Origin: GWE2-42-39 sp942493345 | GTDB lineage: Bacteria > Bacteroidota > Bacteroidia > Bacteroidales > Prolixibacteraceae | Length of the DNA: 64,000 nucleotides | NCBI GenBank assembly: GCA_942493345.1 | Contig: OW818695.1 | Location: 1,054,001-1,118,000, forward strand | Reading direction: 5' to 3' | In this document: one piece after another, positions 26,535 through 35,773 of the stretch | Layout: each line of letters begins with the position of its first letter | How positions within the stretch are numbered: the stretch's first letter is position 1 | Notes under the pieces: model-generated | Told to the model about the DNA's origin: nothing | Seen by the model: only the letters and a program-made list of their open reading frames with translations | Databases searched by the model: none | Translations under genes and position numbers: made by a program

Positions 26535-27152
26535 ATGCAAGAAATTATCAACATATTTATCCGGTCGGTTTTTATCGACAATATGGTCTTTGCCTTTTTT
26601 ATCGGGATGTGTTCGTATCTGGCTGTTTCGAAAACGGTAAAAACCTCCATTGGTCTTGGTATTGCGGTTATTTTCGTTCAGATTATTACGGTACCGATAA
26701 ACTATTTGTTATTGGAATACGTGATGAAACCGGGCGCATTGTCGTGGATGGGCGAAGGCTTCAAAGATGTCGATCTTTCATTCCTCAGTTTCATGGTTTA
26801 CATTGCAACCATTGCCGCCATGACCCAGTTGGTTGAAATGATTATCGAGAAATTTTCACCTGCCCTCTATAACTCACTGGGGATATTCCTCCCGTTGATT
26901 GCCGTCAACTGTGCTATCCTCGCGGGTTCGTTGTTTATGGAACAACGCGAATACAAAAACATTGGGGAAGTGCTTTCGTGGGGACTTGGATCCGGCGTGG
27001 GCTGGGCGCTGGCCATTGTATCGCTGGCAGCGATTCGCGAAAAACTCAAATACAACAAAATCCCGGCACCGCTTAGGGGTATCGGTATTGCATTTATCAT
27101 TACAGGCTTGATGGGGATCGCATTTATGAGCTTCCTGGGAATTAAAATTTAA
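26535..27152 (+). CDS. nqrE: Na+-translocating NADH:quinone reductase subunit E
   Basis: A 205-residue integral membrane subunit with about six helices of the NqrE/RnfA family, topologically inverted relative to NqrD. The conserved cysteines lie in FFIGMCSYLAVS (first helix) and PLIAVNCAILAGSLFM. The sequence FVDNMVFAFFIG-like opening, IIEKFSPALYNSLGIFLPLI and GLGSGVGWALAIVSLAAIREKLKY is standard for NqrE. It lies 20 nt after nqrD and 19 nt before nqrF. Confidence 0.94.
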   Translation: MQEIINIFIRSVFIDNMVFAFFIGMCSYLAVSKTVKTSIGLGIAVIFVQIITVPINYLLLEYVMKPGALSWMGEGFKDVDLSFLSFMVYIATIAAMTQLVEMIIEKFSPALYNSLGIFLPLIAVNCAILAGSLFMEQREYKNIGEVLSWGLGSGVGWALAIVSLAAIREKLKYNKIPAPLRGIGIAFIITGLMGIAFMSFLGIKI

Positions 27153-27171
27153 TGAGAAAAACTTAAACACA

Positions 27172-28428
27172 ATGATTTTAGGTTCAATAATATTTGTCAT
27201 CATTTCCAGTATACTGGTCTTCCTGGTTATTGTGCTGGTACTTGTTTCTGCATTGCTTTTTGCGCGAGCAAAACTGACTGCCGTTGGGGATGTAAAAATC
27301 AACATCAACGATGAGAAAGAGGTTGTTGCCAACCCGGGAAGTTCACTGCTCTCAACCCTATCCGAGAAGGGAATTTTTCTTCCGTCTGCTTGCGGCGGGG
27401 GCGGCACCTGTGGCCAATGTCGTTGTCAGGTTGTTGAAGGAGGAGGCTCGATATTGGCCACTGAAACTGACCATTTTACACGTAAAGAACAACAAAACCA
27501 CTGGAGACTTGGCTGCCAGGTAAAAGTCCGTGAGGACATGAAAATTCTTGTACCTGAACATGTGCTTGGTGTAAAAAAATGGGAATGCGAAGTGATCTCG
27601 AACAATAACGTTGCTACTTACATTAAAGAATTTGTCGTTAAACTTCCGGAAGGTGAAAACCTCAATTTTAGATCAGGTGGTTACATTCAAATTGACGTTC
27701 CGAAAATTGATGTCGATTTTAAAGACATGGATATTTCAGAGCAATTTCGTCCTGAATGGGAACGATACGGCATGTTTGATCTGAAAATGAAAAATCCGGA
27801 ACCAACTTTCCGCGCTTATTCAATGGCCAACCACCCGGCTGAAGGAAATATTGTTATGCTGAACATCCGTATTGCAACACCTCCATTCGATCGCGTAAAT
27901 GGAGGTTTCCAGAAAGTGAACTCAGGCATTTGTTCGTCTTTTATTTTCTCGTGCAAACCGGGCGACAAAGTGACCATTTCAGGTCCTTACGGAGAATTTT
28001 TTCTGAAAGATAACAACAATGAAATGATGTTTATCGGTGGTGGCGCCGGAATGGCGCCGATGCGCTCGCATTTGTTCCATCTGTTCCATACGGTAAAAGA
28101 AACAAAGAAAAGGGTCACGTTCTGGTATGGTGCCCGCTCATTGAGAGAAGTTTTTTATTATGACCAGTTCACAGACATACAAAACCGTTTCCCGAACTTC
28201 TCGTTTCATCTGGCATTGTCCGATCCGCAACCGGAAGACAACTGGACCGGACTCAAAGGCTTCATTCACCAGGTTATTTACGATCAATACCTGAGCAAAC
28301 ACGAAGAGCCGGAAGAAATCGACTACTACCTCTGCGGCCCGCCTATGATGAACAGTGCAGCCACAAAAATGCTTTACGAATTGGGGGTTCCGGATGAAAA
28401 CGTGAGATTCGACGATTTCGGAAGCTAA
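27172..28428 (+). CDS. nqrF: Na+-translocating NADH:quinone reductase subunit F
   Basis: The electron-entry subunit: it takes hydride from NADH onto FAD and passes electrons through a 2Fe-2S cluster. At 418 residues it has one N-terminal membrane helix (about 5-30). The ferredoxin domain has cluster ligands C74, C80, C83 and C115 (SACGGGGTCGQCRCQ and RLGC). The FAD domain has FRAYSMANHP, and the NADH domain has MFIGGGAGMAPMRSHL, FWYGARS and YYLCGPPMMN. It ends the operon; a strong hairpin follows 28 nt after the stop. nqrM and apbE, needed for maturation, are not adjacent. Confidence 0.96.
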   Translation: MILGSIIFVIISSILVFLVIVLVLVSALLFARAKLTAVGDVKININDEKEVVANPGSSLLSTLSEKGIFLPSACGGGGTCGQCRCQVVEGGGSILATETDHFTRKEQQNHWRLGCQVKVREDMKILVPEHVLGVKKWECEVISNNNVATYIKEFVVKLPEGENLNFRSGGYIQIDVPKIDVDFKDMDISEQFRPEWERYGMFDLKMKNPEPTFRAYSMANHPAEGNIVMLNIRIATPPFDRVNGGFQKVNSGICSSFIFSCKPGDKVTISGPYGEFFLKDNNNEMMFIGGGAGMAPMRSHLFHLFHTVKETKKRVTFWYGARSLREVFYYDQFTDIQNRFPNFSFHLALSDPQPEDNWTGLKGFIHQVIYDQYLSKHEEPEEIDYYLCGPPMMNSAATKMLYELGVPDENVRFDDFGS

Positions 28429-28455
28429 GCTGTGATTTCAAAAAAGATTATAAAT

Positions 28456-28493
28456 AAAAAGAGCCGCATGTTCATTCACATGCGGCTCTTTTT
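28456..28493. terminator. Bidirectional intrinsic terminator
   Basis: A perfect 16-bp stem (28456-28471 with 28478-28493) with loop TCATTC has an A-run on the left and a T-run on the right. It can stop the nqr operon on the plus strand and the DUF1080 gene on the minus strand. Confidence 0.92.
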
Positions 28494-28509
28494 ACAGTAT
28501 TTGTTCAAC

Positions 28510-29295
28510 TCATTTACACAGTTTCTGAGGAATTTCTTTTATCTTTTCAATCTCCACTTTGCGTATAAACAATTCGGCTCCTTCCGATTGAATCTGAATT
28601 TTCCCTTTGGTAAGTGGAATCAACTTTCCATCTTCAATTTTATTGCAATTTTTATTGATCATGACCACAATGCCATTCACTACATGAACGGATGTACTGC
28701 CAACGCAATACAGATCAACCGTATTCCATTCGCTCAGTGGCTTTTCGGCATCAATCCCCTTGGTAACATTTCGTCCGTTATATGGTTCTCCGAATTTCTC
28801 GACATTCCCGCTTTTCGAGAACTGAAATTTTCCGTCGTCCAGCTTTTTTACCGATGTTTCGCAATAGGTATTATTCATCAGGTAGGTATCGCCTAAACGG
28901 TCGTGCATTAACTGGTGTTCAATGCAGGTCATCCAAGTACCGAGTGCAGCGCCAAAGTCGCCAAAACTATGGTACAACAACCCACTGTTGCGGCTACTGT
29001 ATACTTTTTCGCCCCATTTGAATTCCAGACGAAGGTGGTAATTCCCGAATTCGTTCCGGGTTGCAAGCGAGGCATTCACATCTCCAGAGATATGAACCAC
29101 TTTCTGTCCCTCTATTTCAACAACGGAATAAACCGATTCGGGGGTAGCCATTTCTTTTAATTTTTCAAAACCTTTGATCGGGGTGCCAATATGAATATCC
29201 CAGCCTTTCAGATCCTTTCCATTAAATAATTGTTTTTGGGCAAATCCCGAAAGGATTATTCCGGATAATAAAAATGTCAATACTTGTCTTTTCAT
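28510..29295 (-). CDS. DUF1080 / 3-keto-disaccharide hydrolase domain protein
   Basis: A 261-residue exported protein: a signal peptide (about residues 1-19, MKRQVLTFLLSGIILSGFAQ) and then one beta-jelly-roll DUF1080 domain. Family features are LFNGKDLKGWDIHIGTP, YHLRLEFKWGEKVYSSRNSGLLYHSFG, MTCIEHQLMHDRLGDTYLM, EWNTVDLYCVGSTSVHVVNG and GKIQIQSEGAELFIRKVEI. Some members of this fold hydrolyse 3-keto-disaccharides made by sugar oxidoreductases, but many are uncharacterised. No oxidoreductase is linked here, so the substrate is open. It stands alone on the minus strand. Confidence 0.88.
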   Translation of the reverse strand: MKRQVLTFLLSGIILSGFAQKQLFNGKDLKGWDIHIGTPIKGFEKLKEMATPESVYSVVEIEGQKVVHISGDVNASLATRNEFGNYHLRLEFKWGEKVYSSRNSGLLYHSFGDFGAALGTWMTCIEHQLMHDRLGDTYLMNNTYCETSVKKLDDGKFQFSKSGNVEKFGEPYNGRNVTKGIDAEKPLSEWNTVDLYCVGSTSVHVVNGIVVMINKNCNKIEDGKLIPLTKGKIQIQSEGAELFIRKVEIEKIKEIPQKLCK

Positions 29296-29381
29296 GATTT
29301 GTGGGTTGTAGTTGGTAAAAAAAACTGCCCTATAAAAATAAGACAGTTTTCAATATTTTTTCTATTCCCGTTCTAGTTTTC

Positions 29382-29633
29382 CTAATGTACTGTAGCTAAA
29401 ATTTCTTGTGCCCTTTCCAATATTTTCGAATCATCCAATAAAACAATCCCCCCGTTTGGCCCCGGTTCGATATGTAATCCCACAGATTTTCCCCGATCGT
29501 AATTTGCGCCTCCAAAATAATTTCTGACGGTCTCAACCTCTATTCCGAACTCTTGCGCAATCTGTTGAATTGAGCCGTCAGGTAAGCTGTCTTTGATCTT
29601 ACGAAGCTCGTTAAATGTGATTTTTTTTTCCAT
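29382..29633 (-). CDS. Small putative DNA-binding protein
   Basis: An 83-residue protein conserved in Bacteroidota. The N-terminal half reads as a helix-turn-helix: FNELRKIKDSLPDGSIQQIAQEFGIEVETVRNYFGG, where SIQQIAQEFG and VETVRNYFGG would be the two helices. The second half (HIEPGPNGGIVLLDDSKILERAQEIL) has a short beta stretch and a helix. Its targets are unknown. It is transcribed alone, 86 nt upstream of the DUF1080 gene on the same strand. The 222 nt between it and the next gene hold nothing else recognisable. Confidence 0.75.
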   Translation of the reverse strand: MEKKITFNELRKIKDSLPDGSIQQIAQEFGIEVETVRNYFGGANYDRGKSVGLHIEPGPNGGIVLLDDSKILERAQEILATVH

Positions 29634-29855
29634 GACATTAAATTTTTATGGGTTTCTGATAAAATCAACTAAATGTCCTTTAAAGTTAAAATTAATAATC
29701 TAATAAAAGCAAATCTCGTTATGTCCTTATGCTTTTAAAATGCAAATAAAGTCGTCCTGCCGCTCTTCATCTGTCGCAAATACAGAATTGGTGCATATTA
29801 TAAAAGGAAGAACCTGCCCCAGGAGGAAAAGTGTTATGGAGCATTTTAACATTTT

Positions 29856-32810
29856 TTAATGATTGCCAAGGCCTGTCTTAATGCAATCGTAAATTGCCTG
29901 ATGAAGTTGTGGTCGCAAATTCAACTCAAACATTTTAGAGTTGTCCCGGCTCGGGTAAATCCGATTTGCAAAGTAGATAAAAAGGAGTTGATTATCGGGG
30001 TCGGCCCAGGTAAATATTCCGGTAAAACCACTGTGACCAAAGCTATTGACACTGGAGTCTACTGCAGGATATGCATTCTTTAGCTCGTTTTTTTGATTAT
30101 TAATTGAAGGTTTGTCGAAACCTAGTCCCCTGCGATTGTTATTTTCCGGATATTGCCTGCGAATAAACTCTTTAATGGTCAGCGAATCGATATACTGTTG
30201 TCCTCCATACCAGCCATATTGCATGTACATCTGCATCAATTTGGCTAAATCGTTGGCTGTACCAAACAATCCGGCATGGCCCGAAATTCCCCCCAGCATG
30301 GCTGCAGCTTCGTCGTGTACGAATCCTTGCATTAGTTCTTTCCTGAAATATTGGTCGTCTTCCGTCGGAATAATATCCTTAATTGGATAGTATTTGTAAG
30401 GGTTGTACGTAATACTGCAAGCTCCCAGTGGTTTATAAAAAGTCGACTTCAGGTAATGTTCAAAATTGTCGCCGGTCAAACTTTCAACGACTTTAGGAAA
30501 AATAGTAAAACCAAGGTCGGAATAAACGTATTCTTTCTTTGGTAATATTTTTGAATCTTTAATTTCCTGATAGATAGTCTTCACGTAATTCTTGTTTTCG
30601 TACAAATTAGACGATATCCGCAACGAAAATTTACTGGTTGGCCGTTCCCTGAATACACCCGAGCGAAAGTCCCCGTTGTCTTTTTTTGCATTTGTATAAA
30701 AAGGGATAAATGGAGTCAACCCTGCTTGATGGGCGAGTATTTCGCGCAACGTCATCTGTGCCTTGTTCGACTCTTTGAAATCAGTCCAATAGGTTGAAAA
30801 AGGGACATCCAGTTTTATTTTTTTTTCGCTGTAAAGTTTCATCAGCGCCGGCAGCGAACTGGTAATTTTTGTAACCGATGCCCAGTCGTAAATGCTTTCA
30901 CGCCTCACCGGAGTCAAGGTATCGTAGGTGTAATATCCATAGCATTCGTGAAAAATAACTTCTCCGTTTTTTGCAATTAGTATCTGGCAACCAGGATAGG
31001 CTTTTTCGTTTATTCCCAAACGGGCTAACGAATCAATTTTCTGATGAAGCAACTCCGACCGTATGCCTACATTTTCAGGAAAAGAATACGAAAGCCTGCC
31101 GTTTTTCAGGAAAGAAAAACCATCGTTCATCCGAAAACGGGAGTTGATATTAACGGGTAATTTGCCTTTCGCATCGAGCGCCCCGAAAACAACCTGCGCC
31201 GCCAGTTCCTGTGTTGTACTGTTTTCCTGATACGTTACCACCAACGACCGGGCATTTTCAAGTTCCGGCAAAATGCCAAGTGCATACGGATTGCCAAATA
31301 AGCAAACAATACTCTTAGGGAGATCGAGTTTTCGGATTATGGCTAGTTGCGAATCGGTTAACCCAAAATTAGACGAGTGAGTAAGTTTCATCCCATGAAT
31401 ACCGGCAATTATCAGATTGTACGATTTTAGCTGGCTCAAAATTCGTGAAACTTCAGCGGGAGCTGCATTTTCACGAATTACAAAATGATCCATAGCCATG
31501 TAATTCTCAAGCATGTGCTGGAACGAAGTTTCGTCATTCGCTCCAATTGAGAGGGTGGCAATTTTTAATGTATCCAGCCGCAGAAGCGGGAGAATTGAGC
31601 AGTTGTTCGTCAGAACCGTAATTGAATTTTGAAACAATTTACGATTTGTAACCTGATATTCGGCCCGGTTCAAATCCGGTATCAGGTTTTTAATTTCAAC
31701 CGATTTACAATGATCAAGCCCCAACTGTTTTTTTGTAGCCAGTATTTTCCGGCATTTTTGTTCAATCATTTCTTCAGAAAGAGTTCCGGCAGCAACCGCT
31801 TTTTTGATCTCAGCGATCGCCTGCCCCAGGTTAGGAACAATTTCAAGAATATCGTTCCCGGCTGCGATTGCCTTCACAGCTGCTTCGCCCGACGAAAATT
31901 GTTTGGCGACACCCTGCATGTTCATCCCGTCGGTAATTATCAAACCCTGAAAACCAAGTTCTTCAACCAGTTTTTTCCGAATTACTTCTTCGGAAAGAGA
32001 TGATGGAATTTTTCGATTTGGCTCGAGGGCAGGAAGCTGTATGTGGGCGGTCATTATCGATGCAATGCCTTTTTCAGTAAGAAAACGAAACGGATAAATA
32101 TTCACGCTGTCGAGAAAATTTTCGTTTTGAAAAACCACCGGAAGGGTAACATGCGAATCGCTGTCGGTATCGCCATGCCCGGGAAAGTGCTTGGCGCAGG
32201 CCAGTACTCCGGCATCCTGAAGACCGCTGGCATACATCCATGCTTTTTGCGCAACTTTCATTTTGTTCTCTCCAAACGACCGGTAACCGATTACCGGATT
32301 TTTGGGGTTGCTGTTAATGTCGGCCACCGGGGCAAAATTGATATGCACACCCAGTCTTCGACATTGCTGACCAATTTCCTTTCCCATCTGGTAAATCAGC
32401 GAATCGTCGGCAATTGCGCCCAATGCCATTTGCACCGGGTATTTCATGGTCGATTCGAGCCGGAAACCAAGCCCCCATTCGGCATCCATCGCAACCAACA
32501 TCGGAATTTTCGATTCTTTCTGAAACCGGTTGGTCATGGTCGCCTGTGCCGTTGGATCTCCTTCCATAAAAATAACCCCGCCAACCTTGTATTTCTGTAT
32601 GTCGGACAGTACCGATGTTGTGTATTCTCCGGCCTTTTCGGAATAGGCCTGCACCATAAACAACTGGCCTATTTTTTCGTCAAGGCTCATGGTGGTCAAA
32701 GTAGAATCGACCCAGCGGTCGTTCATGAATTTCAAAAAGCCGGGTTTAACTTGTGAATTTGCCAATTGAAATATGCACAGGCTAAAAAACAGGAACAGAT
32801 ATTTTTTCAC
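29856..32810 (-). CDS. GH3 beta-N-acetylhexosaminidase fused to a beta-lactamase-family domain
   Basis: A 984-residue exported fusion. The signal peptide (1-20) is followed by a GH3 NagZ-type barrel (about 30-370). It carries the catalytic KHFPGHGDTDSDSH loop (207-220; Asp/His pair) and the nucleophile Asp294 in IITDGMNMQG. A GH3 C-terminal alpha/beta domain spans about 385-575. The last 400 residues form a serine beta-lactamase/esterase domain with S645-V-T-K648, YSDLGF and HSGFTG motifs. NagZ releases GlcNAc from murein fragments, and the second domain could act on peptide or ester bonds. It is divergent from namZ, which acts on MurNAc ends, so peptidoglycan salvage is the likely job. NagZ/beta-lactamase fusions are common in this phylum. 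Confidence 0.92.
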   Translation of the reverse strand: MKKYLFLFFSLCIFQLANSQVKPGFLKFMNDRWVDSTLTTMSLDEKIGQLFMVQAYSEKAGEYTTSVLSDIQKYKVGGVIFMEGDPTAQATMTNRFQKESKIPMLVAMDAEWGLGFRLESTMKYPVQMALGAIADDSLIYQMGKEIGQQCRRLGVHINFAPVADINSNPKNPVIGYRSFGENKMKVAQKAWMYASGLQDAGVLACAKHFPGHGDTDSDSHVTLPVVFQNENFLDSVNIYPFRFLTEKGIASIMTAHIQLPALEPNRKIPSSLSEEVIRKKLVEELGFQGLIITDGMNMQGVAKQFSSGEAAVKAIAAGNDILEIVPNLGQAIAEIKKAVAAGTLSEEMIEQKCRKILATKKQLGLDHCKSVEIKNLIPDLNRAEYQVTNRKLFQNSITVLTNNCSILPLLRLDTLKIATLSIGANDETSFQHMLENYMAMDHFVIRENAAPAEVSRILSQLKSYNLIIAGIHGMKLTHSSNFGLTDSQLAIIRKLDLPKSIVCLFGNPYALGILPELENARSLVVTYQENSTTQELAAQVVFGALDAKGKLPVNINSRFRMNDGFSFLKNGRLSYSFPENVGIRSELLHQKIDSLARLGINEKAYPGCQILIAKNGEVIFHECYGYYTYDTLTPVRRESIYDWASVTKITSSLPALMKLYSEKKIKLDVPFSTYWTDFKESNKAQMTLREILAHQAGLTPFIPFYTNAKKDNGDFRSGVFRERPTSKFSLRISSNLYENKNYVKTIYQEIKDSKILPKKEYVYSDLGFTIFPKVVESLTGDNFEHYLKSTFYKPLGACSITYNPYKYYPIKDIIPTEDDQYFRKELMQGFVHDEAAAMLGGISGHAGLFGTANDLAKLMQMYMQYGWYGGQQYIDSLTIKEFIRRQYPENNNRRGLGFDKPSINNQKNELKNAYPAVDSSVNSFGHSGFTGIFTWADPDNQLLFIYFANRIYPSRDNSKMFELNLRPQLHQAIYDCIKTGLGNH

Positions 32811-33007
32811 TCGAAAACAGTTTAGTTAATAAAATTGATTATCTGCACGTTATTATGAAAATCCATGCCAGAAGAACTCCATATAAACGGTTGTTTTATT
32901 TTTCATACCGCCTCTTTTAAAATTAACACTGCGGCATGTTCGTTCCATTTTTCGTAAATTTCAAAATCGGTTAAATGTACAAAGTTTAATAGAAAGTTTC
33001 TGTAGTG

Positions 33008-33037
33008 TTTGCCTGTAAATTTTAATTATTATCTTAG
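33008..33037 (+). promoter_or_regulatory. Candidate promoter of namZ
   Basis: TTTG (33008-33011), an 18-nt spacer and TATCTTAG (33030-33037) lie 18 nt before the ATG at 33056. The -7 element has mismatches at two positions, so confidence is moderate. Confidence 0.4.
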
Positions 33038-33055
33038 CAAAATAAAATTTGTAAT

Positions 33056-34222
33056 ATGAATCGAATTTCACTCATCTTTTTATTCGTCATTTTACTATTG
33101 TCATATCATTCTGTTTGTCAGAACATAAAAACAGGAGCAGATCAGCAGGAGCTATATTTAGATCAACTAAAAGATAAAAAAATAGGATTGGTAATAAATC
33201 ATACATCTTTTGTTGACGATCAGAATTTAGCAGATTTTCTTCTCGGAAAAAAGATGAATATCATTACCATTTTTGCTCCCGAACATGGATTCAGGGGCAA
33301 TGCCGCACCCGGCGAAAAAGTAAACGACCAGGTGGATGAGAAAACCGGGATTCCGGTCATTTCGCTGTATGGAAAAACAAGGAAACCGACTCCCGAAATG
33401 ATGGAAAAACTGGACCTCCTTATTTTTGATATTCAGGATGTCGGTTGCCGTTTCTATACATACATCAGCACCTTGCATTATACAATGGAAGCCTGTGCCG
33501 AAAACGGCAAAAAGTTGCTGGTACTCGATCGTCCGAACCCGAATGGTGATTATGTGGCCGGCGCAATCCTGAAGCCGGAGTTCAAATCGTTTGTGGGCAT
33601 GAACCCCCTTCCTGTAGTTCATGGATGCACGGTAGGCGAACTGGCGCTGATGACCAATGGCGAAGGCTGGCTCGAAGGCGGCAAAAAGTGCGAACTGGAA
33701 ATCATCAAAGTAAAAAACTACCGGCATAGCGACCGTTATTCATTGCCGATAAAACCCTCGCCAAACTTACCAAACGATTGGTCGGTACGGCTTTATCCTT
33801 CGCTTTGCTTTTTCGAAGCCACCAACGTGAGCATCGGTCGCGGAACTGATTTTCCGTTTCAGGCGATTGGTTACCCCGACAAGTCGATGGGTCAGTTTAC
33901 TTTCACTCCGGAAAATCTTCCGGGAATAGCCACGAACCCAAAACAACAAGGGAAATTGTGTTATGGCATCGATTTTCGGGAAGAAAAAAATATTCCTGTT
34001 TTTACCTTGAAATATTTCATCGACTGGTACCACAAATTTCAGAATGAAAAAGATTTCATCAGTTCAGAACGCTGGTTAAACCTACTTTCCGGCTCCGATG
34101 AACTGTTGAAAATGGTCCGGGAAAATAAAACAGAAGATGAGATTTTAAAAAGCTGGCAAAGCGAATTGGATGCATATAAAATCATCCGAAAAAAATATTT
34201 GTTGTACCCCGATTTTGAATAA
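33056..34222 (+). CDS. namZ: Exo-beta-N-acetylmuramidase NamZ (DUF1343, GH171)
   Basis: A 388-residue exported enzyme of the DUF1343 family; NamZ members release N-acetylmuramic acid from the non-reducing end of peptidoglycan strands. A signal peptide (about residues 1-21, ending HSVCQ) precedes the domain. Conserved segments are KKIGLVINHTSFVD, TIFAPEHGFRGNAAPGEKV, GIPVISLYGKTRKPT, LLIFDIQDVGCRFYTYISTLHYTMEAC, VLDRPNPNGDYVAG, PVVHGCTVGELALM and PSLCFFEATNVSIGRGTDFPFQ. The symporter gene starts six bases after its stop. Together with the divergent GH3 fusion this reconstructs stepwise removal of GlcNAc and MurNAc from murein fragments. Confidence 0.9.
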   Translation: MNRISLIFLFVILLLSYHSVCQNIKTGADQQELYLDQLKDKKIGLVINHTSFVDDQNLADFLLGKKMNIITIFAPEHGFRGNAAPGEKVNDQVDEKTGIPVISLYGKTRKPTPEMMEKLDLLIFDIQDVGCRFYTYISTLHYTMEACAENGKKLLVLDRPNPNGDYVAGAILKPEFKSFVGMNPLPVVHGCTVGELALMTNGEGWLEGGKKCELEIIKVKNYRHSDRYSLPIKPSPNLPNDWSVRLYPSLCFFEATNVSIGRGTDFPFQAIGYPDKSMGQFTFTPENLPGIATNPKQQGKLCYGIDFREEKNIPVFTLKYFIDWYHKFQNEKDFISSERWLNLLSGSDELLKMVRENKTEDEILKSWQSELDAYKIIRKKYLLYPDFE

Positions 34223-34228
34223 TTACAG

Positions 34229-35668
34229 ATGAGCCCAATTCTTGTTTTATCTATTGTCGCCGGATATTTTTGTTTACTGATCGTGGTTTCCTGGCTAACC
34301 AGCCGCAACGCCGACAGCCAAAGTTTTTTCAATGCAAATAAGTCGGCTCCGTGGTATTTGGTTGCTTTCGGAATGATCGGCACAACCATATCTGGGGTTA
34401 CTTTTATTTCTGTGCCGGGCGAAGTCGGCAACTCAGCCTTCTCGTACTTGCAGTTTGCATTTGGAAATTTCGCAGGTTATTGGGTTGTTACATTTGTCCT
34501 TCTTCCGGTGTATTACCGGATGAACCTGGTTTCAATTTATTCTTTTCTTCAGGAACGCTTTGGTTTTCGATCACAAAAAACTGGTTCGCTATTTTTTATC
34601 ATTTCAAAAGTAATTGGATCTGCATTCCGCCTGTACCTGGTTGCCGGGGTTTTGCAACTGGCCTTTTTCGACGCTTATGGAATTCCATTCAGCGTCACAG
34701 TTTGTACCAGCATTCTTCTGGTATGGATTTATACGTACCGAGGAGGAATTAAAACCATTGTGTGGACCGACACACTGCAAACTGTTTTTCTGCTGGTAGC
34801 CGTTATTTTTACAATCTATAAAATATCATCGGAACTAAACTTGTCGGTGGGCAATACGGTTCAATCTATTTCGAAACACGATTATTCAACTATTTTCTTT
34901 TGGGACTGGCGTTCACCAAATAATTTCTTCAAACAATTTTTTGCCGGAATGTTCATGACCATTGCGATTACCGGAATGGATCAGGACATGATGCAAAAAA
35001 ACCTGAGTTGCAAAAACCGTCATGAATCAACAAAAAACATGCTTGTGTTCAGTTTTCTTTTCATTGGAACCGTCATTCTATTTTTGGGATTGGGTGTTTT
35101 GTTATATGTTTTTGCTGAATCGAAAGGCATCGCGATTCCTGCCGCAACCGATGATTTTTATCCCATGCTGGCCCTCAACAAACTGGGTTTGTTCGTCGGA
35201 ATCGCCTTTCTGATTGGGATTGTTGCGGCTGCATATTCCAGCGCCGATTCAGCACTAACAGCCCTCACCACATCATTCTGCATTGATTTTCTTCCGTATG
35301 ACAGTTATCATGAGAAGAAAAAGAAAATGATGCGCCGATGGGTGCATTTCGGTTTTTCAATAGCATTGATTGTTGTTATCCTTCTTTTTAAAATATTAAA
35401 CGACGAAAGCGTTGTAATGGCCGTTTTTACAGCTGCCGGGTATACGTATGGGCCAATTCTCGGCTTATTTACATTTGGCCTTTTAAGCAAGCGAAAAGTG
35501 AATGAAAGATATGTGCCGCTGGTAGCCATTCTGTCACCCATAATTTGTTACTTCTTATCTCTATTTTCAGAACAAATCTTATTTGGGTATAAGTTTGGTT
35601 TTGAGCTTCTTATCGTAAATGGAATTTTGACCTATTTCGGACTTTATTTATTCAGCAAAAGTAAATAA
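34229..35668 (+). CDS. Sodium:solute symporter (SSS family)
   Basis: A 479-residue inner-membrane transporter with about 13 helices. Family markers are SRNADSQSFFNANKSAPWYLVAFGMIGTTISGVTF in the first helices, GYWVVTFVLLPVYYRMNLVSIYSFLQERFG, and the sodium-site helix region around AAAYSSADSALTALTTSFCIDFL. It starts six bases after namZ and is surely co-transcribed with it. From this context, uptake of MurNAc or a related amino sugar is likely, though sialic-acid or other sugar transport cannot be excluded. No kinase or etherase such as MurK or MurQ is encoded nearby. Confidence 0.9.
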   Translation: MSPILVLSIVAGYFCLLIVVSWLTSRNADSQSFFNANKSAPWYLVAFGMIGTTISGVTFISVPGEVGNSAFSYLQFAFGNFAGYWVVTFVLLPVYYRMNLVSIYSFLQERFGFRSQKTGSLFFIISKVIGSAFRLYLVAGVLQLAFFDAYGIPFSVTVCTSILLVWIYTYRGGIKTIVWTDTLQTVFLLVAVIFTIYKISSELNLSVGNTVQSISKHDYSTIFFWDWRSPNNFFKQFFAGMFMTIAITGMDQDMMQKNLSCKNRHESTKNMLVFSFLFIGTVILFLGLGVLLYVFAESKGIAIPAATDDFYPMLALNKLGLFVGIAFLIGIVAAAYSSADSALTALTTSFCIDFLPYDSYHEKKKKMMRRWVHFGFSIALIVVILLFKILNDESVVMAVFTAAGYTYGPILGLFTFGLLSKRKVNERYVPLVAILSPIICYFLSLFSEQILFGYKFGFELLIVNGILTYFGLYLFSKSK

Positions 35669-35724
35669 ACCGACATCTTTTCGTGGAATAACGGCAAATG
35701 TTAAAAATTGTAAAAATCATTTAT

Positions 35725-35732
35725 TACATTTG
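35725..35732 (+). promoter_or_regulatory. -7 box before the beta-helix lipoprotein gene
   Basis: TACATTTG matches TAnnTTTG exactly, 41 nt before the GTG start at 35774, marking a new transcript after the symporter gene. Confidence 0.5.
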
Positions 35733-35773
35733 CAATATTAGGTAGGAACCTAACGTTAAACCAGAAACCATTA

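Noticed and set aside
29820..29882. AGGAGG followed by GTG/ATG giving 7-16 codon frames near the end of the GH3 fusion gene
   Set aside because: Frames are too short, overlap the convergent gene and show no other support.
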